The position numbers and the translations under genes are program-made. The notes beneath the pieces are model-generated. The model was given only the letters and a program-made list of their open reading frames with translations, did no database searches and was not told the origin of the DNA. Of a stretch of 64,000 nt of DNA, positions 20,417-34,459 are shown piece after piece; the stretch's first letter is position 1, and each line of letters begins with the position of its first letter. Source of the DNA: Fulvia fulva (Eukaryota; Ascomycota; Dothideomycetes; Mycosphaerellales; Mycosphaerellaceae); assembly GCF_020509005.1 (NCBI RefSeq), contig NC_063016.1:4030001-4094000 (forward strand). The letters run 5' to 3'.

Positions 20417-22287
20417 CTATAGCGCAACATCAAGCACCATGCTGACATCCGCGACCTGCTCGCCGGAAAGATCTTCCAACACAGGAATCAGATCCAGGAG
20501 CTCATTGTCGTGTGCATCACTAAACCAGCTGCTTATCGGTACCGCGTGTTGCGGGTGGAAGATGTAGCTGGTAGGGGAGTTGTCGATGATGATGGTCTCC
20601 TTGAGTTCCCGTCCGACTTGACTCAAGTCCTTGACGTAGTTGCCTTGATGGTTGTAACAGCTTTCCCGGAATAGTCGGTGATGGATCACATTGTGAATGT
20701 CCAGCTGGTCGAGCAAGGGATCGCCATATTTCGACACTGATGCGGTGAAGACGACCACCTCGTACAGCTCACCCACTCGCTTGAGGAATGTATCTACGCC
20801 AGGTCGCTTTATGACGTATACATTGTGATATTGGCCTTCGATCTCGACCGGGATCGTGAAGTCAGCTTGATGGAGAATCTGGGACGGTGTTAGTGTTGCT
20901 TGTGTCTCTTCATGACTCATCAAGCTCACCTTGAAACTGCTGTGCACCAGCGTCTCATCCAGGTCCAAGACTAGACACTTCCGTCCGCGGTGTTCGGGCC
21001 TCATGGGAGGTAAGAGTGCACTGGGCCTCTGATCATGCTCTGATGTGGTAGCTATCGAAGTACCTCCTGAAGTCGCCAGAGTGCCATCGTCAGACTTCGG
21101 TAATGGAGGCGGCGGAGGCAATGTCGTCACGTCGTAGCCTTGTGACTGGTCTTGATGAGATCTTTCGACGTCCTTTGCAATCTCTTGTGCCTCGGCTTGC
21201 GTCAGTGGTTCCTTGTCGGCCATCTCAATGTCCTCATCACGCCGTTTCTGCTCGGCTGTTCGGTCAAATGTGGGGTTTTCATCGTCCACCGGTACTACGG
21301 GGGTCGGGGCTTGTACTTGAACGGAAGGATTGTTGCTGTTGCTTGTATCGAGCGGCCCACCTGACGGCCCAGAGGTAACGATGTGTGGTGGACCAGTAAC
21401 GGGCTCGGCTGGAACCATGTTTCTGCCAATTGGATTGGTCTCCGGGTTAGACTGGATGGGCGCATTTGCAGGAAGATCAGGAACGGGCTTGTCGCTGGCA
21501 GCACCTGGAGTCTTCTCCGACATGACAGTATCGGATCCTGAACCATGATTCTCAGCCTGTTTCTGCGCAGTCTTTTCATCAATGGCATCCTTGGAGTCTT
21601 GTGTGTTGCTTGTGTCCGTGGTACTGGCGTTCTGCTGCGTTCTCGATGATTGCAACTTGGCAGGCTGTGTTTTGTTGACGGGCTTGGCCGGTTGTGCGGG
21701 TTCCTGCACGGGAGAGTCTGCATCATTGTCGGATGTACCGCAGCAGGGCAGAAAGGACAAGATGCCGCCTTTCTTCTTCGGTGGCTTCTGCTGGTCTCCC
21801 GGCTGTCCTGTGCTTGACTTTTCGTTCAGATGGTCTTTCCGCCTGCTGCCCGCACTTCTATCTCTCCGCCGACCCGTCAGACTTCGTTTTGAGCCTTGCC
21901 CTATACTCTCAGAGCGACCCTGGGTTGCATCGCTAGTCTGTGTAGAGGCACTTGGCTGTGCAGACTGCCCAGGGACACCTAGTGTTGCGCTTTGCGATTC
22001 GTTGGCGGCGCCGACGTTCGACGCACCGGGTTGTGTACTGCTGCTGTTAGTAGGCAAGTCCCGCGACGACGACCGCGGTGGGGGCACGAACGATTGTGAT
22101 AATGTGGCAGAGTCTGAGGCGAGAAATGTTAGCTTTGACATGATGTTTCGCGATGCGCCAGTCCACGTGCGCCCGCTTGCATGTGACAGCCTCGAGAGCA
22201 TGTGACGTTTCGCATGGCCATCGCAGAGTGAAAGAACGTACCCTGCACTGGCACTCCCGAGACGGGCTGCGCGCCCGATTGACTCAT
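20417..22287 (-). CDS. psr1: PSR1-type plasma-membrane phosphatase (FCP1/SCP domain)
   Basis: Exons 22287-22242, 22113-20930 and 20878-20417 give 563 aa. Intron 1 (128 bp, GTACGT) joins [15 protein letters not shown] to DSATLSQSF. Intron 2 is exactly 51 bp (20929-20879, GTGAGC...CCCAG with CTAAC) and would read through in frame; removing it restores the conserved [20 protein letters not shown]. The N-terminal 370 residues are Ser/Pro/Gln-rich and disordered, with [14 protein letters not shown], where the two Cys are candidate palmitoylation sites as in yeast Psr1. The HAD catalytic motif DLDETLV is near residue 400; later motifs VVFTAS and IIIDNSP are intact. Yeast Psr1/Psr2 act in salt and general stress responses with Whi2. 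Confidence 0.9.
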
Positions 22288-23515
22288 TGGTTGTACTCGC
22301 GGCTCCGGCGGAGCATCCACGATGGTCGGGGTGGTGGTGCTGACGGCTGTATTGTGGAGAGCGAACGGAAGTGCGCTGGACCTAGCGCTGGACCTGGGGA
22401 CACGAGTTTCACCCCGTGCAGTCGAGGGTCTCCGCGCAGCGACTGTATGGCGGTGACGGGTGCGTTGCTATGCGGACGGCGGACGGGGATGGGAGCAGGG
22501 TGTTGTCGAGATGTGTGGTGGTGGTCGGGCAGGTGTTCGCTCGGCGAGTGAGGCGGAGTTGGAGGCGGCGGTCGTGTCGCACCTGCGTGTGGAAGGTGCA
22601 GGTGTCGGTGGCAGAGGTGAAGGTGCGCTGTGTCGCGTGAAGCTTGTCTCGACGTCGGAGTGGTGTGCGCTGTGCTTCAATGCCAATGCTGTGCTTCGGA
22701 ACGTGACGCGCATGAGGTCGCCGATGAGGTCGAGAATATGAGAGTCAGAGGCGTGCAGCACGGCGGGTACGGTAGCGGTAGCTCTGTGAGCGGAAATGAG
22801 CAAGAGCAAGCTCAGACCTGCACAACTCGACCTCGTCTGCCCCGCTCGACCAATGAGACGGCCATAACCACCATTGAGAGCACATACGCCGCCCTTGCAG
22901 CCTCTCACGACGTGCTCGGCTGTCTGCTGCATGCTGTTAGGCACTGGGCTACACTACGCTGCACGCCATCTGCATCCCGCTGAACCTGTTTCGACCCTTT
23001 GCAACATCTTCACCACGCTGCCCTCCCGGTTTATGCAGCGCACGGGGAATGCGCTTCCAACACAAGGTTTCAGCGTGCTTTCCTCCATCTGGGCAAGCGT
23101 CAGCGGCAAGAACGGCCAAGCGAAATGTGCTATCGAAATCTTGATCGGAGAAGGCCCGCAGTCCGCTTCGTCTTCCTCCTTCAACACCACAGCAAGGCTG
23201 CGGGGCCGTACATATCGACGCTCGTGATTGACCGTCACACTCATCAATATTTGACACCGATCCAGCTTTGCTACACTACATTGCAGGGGCTCTGTCTTCC
23301 GCCACGTCTGCCACTCTGCCGTCAGACGCCGTATCCTTGGCAGGTGCTACGTGGGATGCTGGCAACACCTCGTGTTCTGCAAGCATCTTTGCCATGCCAT
23401 TACGGCACCCGAGCGACATCTTCTTCTGTGACCCTTAATATGCTGACGTCGTACAGAGCATGCACTCACACCTCAATCTACATCAGCGAGCTAGCATATC
23501 TTGGGCAGTCGCATC
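22288..23515. promoter_or_regulatory. 5' region of the PSR1 gene and 3' end of the flavoprotein gene
   Basis: About 1.2 kb between two minus-strand genes. Open frames on both strands (for example 22468-22944) are GC-rich and low in structure; an in-frame stop without ATG rules out extending PSR1 upstream of 22287. No motif called. Confidence 0.4.
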
Positions 23516-25542
23516 TTACTGCGAGCACGCCGACATCCTCTGTGCTCGCATTGCGGCCACCTGGCCAGCTCGTCTGCCAAAGACACCACCAGCTGTCAAT
23601 CCGCTGCCGCCAGGATAGTTACTATAGAACAAGCCGCCCACCATCTCACCAGCACAGAGCAGTCCTTCGATTTCCGAGCCGTCATTGCGTAGCACAGCAG
23701 CACTTTCCGGATTGATAGCGAGCCCACCAAATGTGAATGTTATGCCAGAAGTAACCTTCACAGCCAGGAAAGGCGGCTTCACGATCGGAATCGCCCAATT
23801 CGACTTTGCCAAAGCCAGCTGCTTGCGGGACGACTGCGTCGAAAGGCCATCCCTCTCCGCAGGGTTCAGCTGGACATCCGGATACTCTTCGCCATGTGCC
23901 TGGATGGCTTCGTTGTATTCAGCAATTGTGCGCGCAAAGTGCTGAGAGTCCCTCAAGCCATCTTGCTCCAGCTTCGCGGCAAGTTCTTCCATGCTATCAG
24001 CGTAAACTTTCCGGACAATCTCATCGCGGTATTCTTCCTTCCGAAGCCAGTTCTGACCATCCTTGTCCCATACCTGAAAAGCAATACCACCTGGCTGCTC
24101 CAAAATTGCTCGACCGGACTTGGCGTATGTGTAGTTGCGCAAGTCAATACCTTCGTCCACGAACCTACAAACAAAAGTTCGTCAGCTGTGCAAAGGAGTC
24201 GCACGGTGTTGACCCTCGGCTAAGCAGTGCGCGTCTCTCGCGCAGCATTACCGCCTAGACCACTGAGCAGTGCCTCGAAGCCTTGGATACGACATACCTC
24301 TTTCCGTCTGCATTGAGCATCAGGCCTAACGGGTAACCCGACTTGGTGAACTCGTTCGTCTTCTCACGATCGCCACCATTCTGAGGCGAATCGGCATCCC
24401 AAGCCACGCTATGACAGCCACCCGGACTGAAATCACCCACAGTCTTTGCGCCAAGTCGTATTGCTTCAAGAAGCATATCACCGGTGTTGTGCGGCGTACC
24501 TCTCGTGTGTGCCAGTTGCCACCCTGGCCCCATCCACTTTTGTCGAAGCATAGGACTTGCTTCGAAACCTCCGCCGCAGAGTATCACAGAGCTGGCCACG
24601 AGGCGCTGCACGTTCCCTGCTCTTTCGATCTATCGAACGTCAGCCATACCCTGAGGAACCACCTCGCTATCTCAGCAAGCCATGCTGAGGGTAAGGACAG
24701 CGCGTCAGGAAGCGCCGGCCTCCGCACTCCACTGACAACCAGACCGCCCTTTGATGCCTCCGATCTTTGGGAAACGTACCTCGAGGCCTGACACGGCGCC
24801 CTTCTCATCTACCACAACACTCTTCGCAGCAGTGTCGAACGCTATCGTACAGCCTGCATCCTTGACTGCCTTTACCAGACTTCTGATCAGACCCTTGCCA
24901 CCATCCTCGACCGTGAGATGTAGACCTCCCCGGAACTGCCAACGTCCGTTGACTTCATACGCTTGTCTGCCAAAAGTAATTGTCAGCTATACTGAATACT
25001 CAAGCATTAGTGCCTCAGCAGACAGCGTATAGCACGGAGAGCAAAGCATTAAAAACACAAGTATCCAACTAATAACCACTGTACCCACCTCTTCTCAACA
25101 AGACATACCTCCGAAAACTCAACCACCAATCCACTCCACCCACCTCCTTCAACCACCTCACCGTCTCCAAACTCTCCCCCACAAGATACCTTCCCAGCTC
25201 CCTACTACTCCTCCCTCCCGTCACACGATCCAAATCATCATGAAAATCATCCGCCGTGTAAGGCGGCAGATCAATCTTATCCTCAAGCTCTGCGGGAACA
25301 TTCGAGACAATCGGTAGAAGATCCTTCAACCCGCCATGCTGCGTGCGGTACGCAGCTGCCGTGAAATACCCGTTGCCACCAACCCAGTCTTCGGGGGCTT
25401 TGTCTACGAGGAGGACCCTTGGAGCGTAGCCTGGAATGGAAGTCGCGGCGGAGAGGGCAGATGTTAATGCTGCTGCGCCGGTCCCTACCACGATGATGTC
25501 CCAAGGTTGGTTTGCTATATCGTTGTTGTTGTTGGACGGCAT
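23516..25542 (-). CDS. FAD-dependent oxidoreductase, fumarate reductase/tricarballylate dehydrogenase-like
   Basis: Four exons in consistent phase: 25542-25109, 24966-24780, 24629-24298 and 24164-23516, for 533 aa (introns of 142, 150 and 133 bp, longer than most here). The N terminus has an FAD-binding Rossmann motif, IIVVGTGAAALTSALSAA (residues about 15-32). Later flavin-site motifs are VILCGGGFEASP (exon 3) and the C-terminal LLCAGEMVGGLFYSNYPGG-type segment, typical of the fumarate reductase/succinate dehydrogenase flavoprotein superfamily; NPxxAAV and GGLAIN are also present. TcuA-like enzymes oxidise tricarballylate, but fungal members are rarely characterised, so the substrate is unknown. 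No signal peptide is visible and no neighbouring gene suggests a pathway. Confidence 0.85.
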
Positions 25543-26440
25543 GGTGGCAAGACTGCTCGGGGAAGGGTAAAGGAGTGGTCGCTGAGGTCAGGAACGGCGA
25601 AGGGAAAGGCGAATATATGCTACATGACATTGACCACTGGTGTGTCCCGGTATACGTGTTGATGCTATGGAGTCCTGGAGTGATCGTGTGGCATTCAGCC
25701 GAAGTCGCAGTGTCGGAAGATCGATGAGCCGCCACAGGTGAGGTTCAATGACGATCTTGGGCTGTTTGAAGTGTTACATGTATCTATCCCACGTGAGCGA
25801 GTCATCCCACTCATCGGCTCGCCGCTCCAATACCATGGCTGACCCCTCAGGCGGATGTACACAATTGCAGCTGCGACGACCAAACAGGAACAACTGGATG
25901 TAGAGTTGTTATTCAATTCATCCTATGCTCAGTCGCGCAGCGAGATGAGAGTTCAGGACTACAGCCGTACGCCTCACCGCCAGCCGCACACCTCGCTCCA
26001 TCCCCAGCGCCACCTTGAAAGGACCAACTTCCTGACGCAAACACCGCTTGATGAGTATCCATGCCAGCTATGCACAAGCCATCCACAATGTTGTGAAGCA
26101 CGGGCCTCTCTGCCCACTTTTAACGCAAAAACCCAGCCACCACCCTATTTGCGCGCACCAGCACGCATGTCGAGTGAAAGAAACCCAGGTAAAAGCAAAA
26201 TCTATGCCTGAACGCCATGCATGAAAAAGCACAAACCCGCTAAAAGTGCAAGAGTAAAACAATCGTCTGCCACCAGTGTGTGATGACCACGTGGTCGTAG
26301 CTACACGATCTGGCAGCGACCGAGCGAAGGAAACCTCGCAATCATCGTATATCGTAATCGTAACAGCATCGCTGCATGCTTCGCATCGAGTTCTAGAAAT
26401 GGTGGGATGCAGGATGTCGTGTCAGTTTGGACTCGTCATA
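25543..26440. other. Intergenic between flavoprotein and GAC1 genes
   Basis: Holds the flavoprotein promoter and GAC1 3' UTR. Frames on both strands are short and featureless. Confidence 0.5.
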
Positions 26441-28754
26441 TCAACCAAGGATGGCCGTTTGCGTTGGCGTATCAGAAAGATATCCATCTCGGTGACTGCT
26501 GTGATAAGGATACCCAAAGCTGACGGGTGAGGCCGAGCGCGATCCCAAGCCTTGACCTGTGGTCGGCACTGGGGACTGGGACCGAGACATGAATGGTATC
26601 AAAGCTGGAGAGCATGCTGCTCGATCTTTGGCCACAATCGTGGGTAGGACCGGAGAGTTCGCAGCAGATGATTCCGAGGAGGTGGCAGGTTCGGCCTCCT
26701 GAGTGCCATCTGTGCTAGGAGGTTGCTTTTGCTGCTGCGACGAGGAGGACTTTGAGTTGCTAGTCTGCAACGGCGATGCTGCCTTGCCAATTCCAGTGCC
26801 GGGCGTAAACTGAGAGGAGCGGTCAGCTTTTGTGTCGTTCCTAATTGACCTTGGCTGCAGGTGCAGTGGAGTTGCGGTTGGAACCTACGTAGCAGAACTT
26901 CTGAACGAGATCCTTGTACTGTTCTGATCCCATTGCAGGTCGATCCGAAGTGATGGCCTCCGGTCGACCAGTTATCTCGGGCTTGCTTGGCTCCACACGT
27001 TCAACAGGACCCAGAGGGAAGTAACTACCTCCAGCTTGCTCGGCTGCAGAGCCATTCATAAGTCCGCTCTGGCGTCCGAGTTTGTCTTGTGCACTAGACA
27101 AGGCAGCAGACAGCGAGTTGCCAAAGTCGTAGCGACTGCCCAGACCATTGATGGCAGCAGAAGGAGGACCGCTGACAGAGAAGGTTGGTCGCTTTGATCT
27201 TGGCTTCAGCTTGATGGAGTTGGAGGGCGAGTCGCCTAGGAACTTGGACGGCGTGCCAAAGCTATAAGCAGAACTGGTATCAAGTCGCGAGACAAAGTCA
27301 TCGTCGACAGAATCTTGTCTGCCTCGTGGTGATGACGCGTTGTGCTTGCTGCGTGGGATGGCGTTCAGCGGACGCTGGCCCAGAGGGCTGTGCTGAACAG
27401 TCTTCTTAACATGCTTCTTTTCTGGCTGCGTTCTGCTGAAGTCGACTTGGTAGTTTCTGTCATTGTTGTTGTCCCAGTATGTTTGACCACCAACGTCGTA
27501 GCGTACGCACAGCAACAGGGTCTTGTTATCGATGTTGGCTTGGTCCGTCAGCTTGATGTGGAACTTGAACCGGTCGCAGCCGTCTTTTGGCGGGCTGCGA
27601 GGATAATTGTTAAACTCCGCGACGACCTCAGAGGTAGTCTTCCAATAGTCTAGGGTGAAACGGGCAATGACGAGTTTCTGGAAGGAGAGGTTCTGCACTG
27701 CGCAGATGCCCACCAGTGTAGTCTTGTCAGCAGACAGGAAAATGCGCTCCAATCGGACAGGCTTGCTCCGTCGGGTGACGGTATCCTCGGGGAAGTTGGC
27801 AATCTTGATCTCGAGCTCGGGCTTGGCCGTTTCCTCGAACGGAAACTCACTTTCACTCTCATACATTTCCACAGGAGACGTGCCTGCGCTGACGGCGATC
27901 GGCTTGTCAACCTGTAGAAAGTGTCGGGTTTGGTTATCGCTGTCGTTGAAGTGTACCGATTTCGAATAGGTTGGCGTTCCAGGCATGCTCGAATAACGCC
28001 GCCTGGACGACGGCCTCAACGCGGGCTTGACAAGCTCGCCGGACTTCTTCCGTACCAGGGCAGGCTTCAACGGATTTCCGTCATCTTCCTCACTGTCGTC
28101 CGATGTCTGTGTAGGTGATTCCGAAAATGTTGGTGTCTTCAACATAATCTTTGTTTCGGTCGACGATCGGGAATGCGAAATTTTGCGAGCGGCAGCTGAT
28201 AACGCGGCAGGCGAGGTCACTTGTGAATGCGGTTCCGATTTGGTCTGCAGTGCAAGCTGCGTGCCGACCTTTTCGGGCGATCCTTCTCTCTGCTGCGGCA
28301 GCGCTCGCACGGCTTGCTGCAGTTGATCCCAGTTCTTCTCCAGCTCTCGGCCTCGCTCATTGCTGCCTTCATCCCCATCCGAGTTTTCCGACGAGTCTGG
28401 TGGTGATATCACGGCACCCGTGGGGATGCGAAGGTTATTCCTGGGCGGCGGCGATTGGCGGAGGCTGTTCATTGTTGCAAAGTCCAGTGCCGAGACCTGA
28501 GCATTGGGTCCCTGGACCGGTGTCGGTGGGGCGGCATGATCGGCCTTCGGTATCGAGGGTGAACGTCGATGCTTGTGCAGGTACGAGGCAGACGAGTGTG
28601 ATCGCGGTGGTTGCGGCCTATGCGATACGGGCGATCGTGGCACGCCATTGTTGTTGTTGTTATCGTCCTGATGGTATGAGGACGATCGGCTGATGACGGG
28701 GCTGCTGGACTTTGACGACGCAGGCGATTGCTGCGATGGAGGCGTGTACGGCAT
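26441..28754 (-). CDS. gac1: Protein phosphatase 1 regulatory subunit with CBM21 (glycogen targeting)
   Basis: Exon 1 28754-26850 and exon 2 26809-26441 are joined by a 40-bp intron (GTCAAT...CTCTCAG with GCTGACC), for 757 aa. GAC1/PIG2 proteins bring PP1 (GLC7) to glycogen so that glycogen synthase is dephosphorylated. The PP1-docking RVxF motif appears as KSVHF near residue 265. The CBM21 carbohydrate-binding domain spans about residues 310-445 (VRLERIFLS, IARFTLDYWKTTSEV, DRFKFHIKL, YWDNNNDRNYQVDF). Flanks are Ser/Pro-rich and disordered, starting MPYTPPSQQSPASSK with an Asn run. The donor GTCAAT is non-consensus, so the 3' exon join is slightly less certain; without it the protein ends two residues later. 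Confidence 0.9.
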
Positions 28755-31700
28755 TTCGCTTCGGCTGCGCGTACACGGAGGGTTTGATAGGCGTCGAGTC
28801 GCTCAGATCATTAAAGGTATAATCCAAGTATTAACGGCACTGTGAGTGAGCGTGTGTCAGCAACACTTTCTCTTTGTCTGGTGGGAGTGGGTGGTGATGG
28901 TGAATGGTGGGCATCGGTGATGGCCCCAACCAAACATTCGTCATGCCGATGCGTGCTCGTGATGGGGTCGACTCACAGAATACAAGAAACAGCGCCAGAC
29001 CAAGTGACGGCTGATGAGAGATGGGTCTGCGTAGGTTCGTCGGGACGAAACTCGACAGACAGGTGCACAGCTAGTGAAAGCCGGCGAGCTGTTGCGGTGC
29101 AGGTGGTGGCCTGAAGGTGCAGAGTGGTCTCGGGCAGACCAGACGCGACACTTCTTCGCACTGTTGAGGAAGCAGCGAGCGGTGGTGCCGCGCAATGGCT
29201 GAGCTGCTTGGGTATATGAGCGAGCAGCAGGCGGATTTCTCAACCTGAATCGCAGCTGCGCGCTTGGACTGTGGGGTGGCAAGAGAGCCCTGGTCCTGGC
29301 GTGTTCCAAAAAGGTTGTCGTTGGGGACAATTCGAGGCGAAGAAACAATGGTTGTTTATGCCCAACAGATTGCAGTGAACCTCGCTCTGCTGCGAGCAAC
29401 AAAGAACAAAAGCAAGCTCGACTCTTGTGAAAACGGGGTCTCTGCGTATATCAATCCGACTGCCGGATTATGCAGCTGGCCTAGAAGTGGGCGGGACTGG
29501 GCAGTGGGCAGTGTTGAGAGGCCAGCGGGGGGCAGCAGTAGTAGTACTCCTGTACCTACTACCTACCTACACGACCAAGACACACTCTTGCCGGAAACGC
29601 TGGTGGATCGCCAGCATCCTGCGCCGGACTCTGTTCTCCACACCTAGCTGACTGGTAAGCGAGCGCTTCGACGCGCAACATGCACGATCCTTTCGTTGGG
29701 ACAAACTCAACTCGGCCTGCAGCGCGCGCCAAGCGGCGACCGGCATGCCTGGTGAGATACAGTAGTTGCTGGGTACAATTTGGTGACCACACGCGGTACC
29801 TCGACACTCGATACGCTTCACGAGCCACAATTGCTGTGCAGTGTCCACTGTGCAGTGTGATGAGTGAAACGCCGCGCTGCTACCAAAGACGGTCTACGTG
29901 CGACAGTCTTGCGCGTGCCACCGCCGCTTCGCATACCACGCTGATCAATCAGTGTCCATGTCGTCCGATGTCAATGTGCCGTGTCCATGTCCGCAGCCAG
30001 CAGCCCGCAATTGCATGCCTCATCAAGTCAGAGACGACACACAGACGTTCGCAACGCTCGTCATCACCGTCGTCCAATATCCACCGCCGCACTGTCGCGG
30101 ATGTCTTCCTTGGAACTGGATGCTGGATGTGGCGTCGTCACCGTAAATGCGAGCCCACTAAAGCCGTTTATGCGCAAGTGCGGGCAGGCATGGGCAGAAT
30201 AAGCTTCGTCGAGATGCCGCCAGCCAGAGCGATACACCACGATAGACTGTCGCTGGGATGGACACAGCGAAGGAGACTCGACGTCGACACGTTGACCGCT
30301 CACCAACAACATGGCCACACGGCAGCGCGCTTCCCGCCCGTGTCACCACCGTACATTATACATGTCGAGGTGAGGTGAAGGTGAAGCTGCACCAAGGCTT
30401 GCACTGATAGCCGACGTCCGATGTCCGGCGTGTTGTGGTGTGGCTTTCTGCGCGACATGGCGTGAGGAAAGTAAACGGCTGGCCCACACACTCGTCGCCT
30501 CCCTGGGGAGCTGCGGCGTCACTGAAAACCACCGCGGAGAGCAGCCTCTTTGCTGGCTGTGAACCTAGCTAGCACCTTGAACCAGCTCTGCAGATATGGT
30601 GCAAGGTATGGAGATTCGGTGCTCTGCGGCTTGCGTTATCTCACGCCATGGCTCACCGATCATGCTTGCTGGACTCCGCGGACCTGACAAAGTGCTCCAA
30701 GCCAGCCAAGGGACTCTTGCATAGACTCGTGGTGGCATGTCATACCGTCACCTACCGTGTCACTTCATTACGACGACCTGCAGCTCGCACATCCGGCCCA
30801 TCCTACTGGTGATGGAAGATGCTTGTAGGGGCTTCTGCGCTCTCAGGCCGGTTATCAGAGATCGTGGAGCTTGCAACTCAACACGCCCCATCTAATCTGC
30901 TAAACTTGCTATATCGACGATCATCGTTCGTCGATTTGGCAAAATATCTATTTCAGCTGTCGCAGCAAGGAAGCCTCGCTGGTATGCTTGCTAGAGCTTC
31001 AGAGATCCGCTTGCGGCTCTGCACATCTTCGGGGACAGGGTGATGGCGGAGACCGATCTGGGAGCATGGGTTGATTAGACAGTCAACAATCGTCTGATCG
31101 TACCCGTACGGTGGCTTCGCATCACTAACTCATCACCCGGCCGTAACGACACAGATCGCAGTCTGTCACATTGTGTGGCATTCTGCTAGAACGTCGATAG
31201 CACATCAATTTGTTCAATCGCAGTATGCTGCAGTTCCAGCCACAGATGTACCCCGCCGCCGAGTTCGAGACCATGATCTACGGTATGGAACCCTGACAAC
31301 GTGGCACCCAAGCACCCAAGTACAGTATCACGTCAGGCGCGCCACATATATTGGCTTCTGCCGTCCCAAAGTGGAACGAAGGTGAACATCTTTGCAAAGA
31401 ACGGTAACACACCAGGCGTACGTCTACAAGGAAGGTGCGCAAGTCTCACAGATCATCATCTTCACCGCTATGTATCTGATCCAAACTCTATTTCGACCTT
31501 CGAAGCACTTCATTGACCATGGAGCTTCAGTGCGGGGAGCTTGCAGCTTGTGGGATAATCTTCAGGTCCTGCCACGAATCATCGCGGTGGTCGAGATGCC
31601 GGTCAATAGTGGCCTCCTTCCAAATCTGATTGGCATATATGTCAGCCAGTCAGGAGAAGGAAGCTAGCTTCGGAGACCGATGGCAAAGTCAACGTGATGA

Positions 31701-34459
31701 ACGAGTATTGGTGCACTACGACTAACCGAGAACATACAGTCCTGAGCAGAACCGCCCACCGAAAGATCGAGCGTGAGACAAAATCTGGGACACAGGAGTT
31801 CGGTATCGATGGATGCGAACCACCAAGCGAGCAACTCAGTACAACAGCACTGCTCTCGAAGCTACCATTGGACGCAAACGATCAACTTATTTGTGTCTGA
31901 AAACGCAATGTTCCAACGGCAGCAGCAACAACGACACACCAGCTTCGCTCTACCAGAAGCATGATCTGGACGATGGCAAAGGTATGACCGCCAACGATGG
32001 ATCGAATGTGCTTGGAGAACATCTGCAGTACCACACGCCGCCCTAGATACATGTGAAGGGACGTCTTAATACTAAGGAAGCATTGCTGGACCTAGACATC
32101 ATTCCACATTGTCATGGATGAATGTAATTATGCACCGCCACAGCCAGACTGCCTTCACCATGGACCACAGAGTACCACTCTGAGTACCACCGGCGTACCC
32201 AACAAGCCTGACACTTCAGACTCAAACGCCCCGAACCTCATCGTACAGCATGCGATCCACAACACATACATTAGAACGACCATGGGGTGCATGCGCTGAA
32301 CCCCAAAGCCAAAACCCCAGTCCGGGCACATTGTTCATCTCGAACGCTACCAGAGATCCTTGCCTCCACTTTATTTCAATCACAGTTTTGGTGGGTCTGG
32401 GGAAGGGGCCCCCATTACTTCACTGTGCCAGCCACTACGCGCTGGAGGAGATTGCAGCTTCCCCAACGTGATAGAGACAACATCCTCAACGAACAACGAG
32501 TGGGTCGTAGGCCTCGGCGGATTGCGGAGAATGCCTGTCTCGACTCCTCCAGCATCTCCAACTCTCTGCATCAAGATCGTAGAGGCCCAGACAATGCATA
32601 TGCGTGGGGTGACTTTCATGTGCAAGGTATGCGAGACTTCGTATCGTGTGAGAGCTCTCGTGATGGCATTGTTGCTGATCTGCATTGTCTGATTGTCTGA
32701 TCTCTTGACAATGCGTCACTGCAATTGCAGCGCTGAAGAGATTGCCCGTTTCACGACAGTATGCACTCCGCACTCTGTGCTCGTGCAGACGAGGATCACA
32801 GTTCTGTGCTGGGCACGCTGATGTTGTGCTTCGTGCTTGCCGATGTCATGAAACGTGATACCGGCGCCTATCAGCGCAAGGCCATGACAGTCGCGGTATC
32901 ACGAAGCAAAGGCGTGCCATTCTTCATGCATGCACTTCGTTCTCAATCAGTAACGTGCAGTCGGCTCCACAACACTGTTCCAATCTTCCTTCAGACCCTC
33001 GAGCACTCCAACACTCGTGTTCGGCCCGACTGCATGCTACCGCCAAGGTAGAACTCCGCCGTCGTGGCAAAACGGATCGCGCGGGCACCAAGAGTCAACC
33101 TTTGCATCCTGCTGCAAGTCGTTGCGCTTACCTGGGGATCATCCTACACTGGTGTAGCATTAGCATGACAGAACGCACGGCTGAACCTCTTATCTGCTGC
33201 TGTAGTATCAAAATACAAATGATCAGCTCCAGGGAGATACAACAGCTGTACCCCAGGTTTTGTGCATGTGAAAGCGCCACATACGAGCGGTCGTGCTGTC
33301 GTGGCTGCTGGTTGAGGGCGCTAATTCAAGCTCCACGCAGGGATGGTTGCGCCATGAAGAGCCGAATCTGCGGCTTCAAGACCCCGGTGATGTGTCTTGA
33401 CAGGGTGGCCTGGCTTCATTGCTGTATCTCATAGATAATGCCCCAGGTCGATATTCCAGTATTAGAGTGATGATATTCCTCCACGATAGCACAGCATACA
33501 ACACTCAGCAGAACCGATGCCGCAGTTCTTATGAATTCCAATAGAGACATTGTTTGCGGCATCTGCCAATGAAGATCCGGGACTTCTCAGGGACGTCCTC
33601 TGGCATACCACCTTTAGCGCCTCGACCAGCTCCAAGACGACAGGGTAGCTGCTTCCTTTGTCAGTTACATTCCGCGTATGACACGGACTCCGACCTCTCC
33701 GTATCACTCCATGGGCAATCGTTTAGTGATCTGGAGAAGCGCCGAAGTGAATCTGAGAAGTGAAGTAACCATAGTGGACCATGGAGATGCCATTTACAAT
33801 GTGGATCTCAAAATCACTAGTCCTTCCTTCAATGTCCAGCTCGCAACCAAGCGAGAGCTGTGTGGTATTTGAGGGTCCGTGGCTTGCATGTGCGTTGCCG
33901 TGCCCGAGAAGCAAGACGCAAGCGCAGTAAACGGCGTCGTAGACGATGCCTCGAAGCAGCCACAGCACGCGGCAGCATGCAAAGCAGGGTCCATGTACAA
34001 GCATGTAAGACGCAGCCCCTGCTCAGTATTTCTCGACACGCGTTGCGTGCTCGTGGTTGGCAGGCCCAAGATGATCCTCAAATGCAGGGTGGTAGTGTAG
34101 CCGCTGACGGCGAGCGACAGCGTTATGCGCCAGCGAGGTGTGTAAAGAGCATCACGTCGCTTCCAGGCGACGGCCAAGACGCAGGTGCCCGCGATATGCT
34201 GTCCACTTGCACAGGCGTTCACGCACGTCGTGATCGAAACGGTACGTACCTCCAGCACAACTTCGGATGCGGCAGGTGTTGGTGGTGATCGTTGAGCTGG
34301 CGGGGGGTGAAAATGGCCGGTGGGATGCGATGAGGGGTCCGCCGAGCCCGGCGGCAACAATGTAGAATGAGTCCAAGGCCACGCTCCACACTGACCAAAC
34401 CGCCCAAAACAACTGGTGGGATTATGTTCATTTCTGAAGGTGTTGTTCTATCTCTCTAT
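28755..34459. other. Gene-poor stretch of 5.7 kb
   Basis: Upstream of GAC1 and downstream of the HTH-like gene. Base composition and CA/TG content look normal, so this is not RIP-mutated. Frames are all below about 190 codons, overlap on both strands and often lack ATG; none shows domains. A (CTAC)n-like tract is at 29553-29570. Part may be a long GAC1 leader. Nothing else recognised. Confidence 0.5.

Noticed and set aside
33794..34360. 188-codon minus-strand frame
   Set aside because: Begins at a TTG, is Cys/Thr/Ala-rich and shows no domain; it cannot be joined convincingly to the HTH-like gene.
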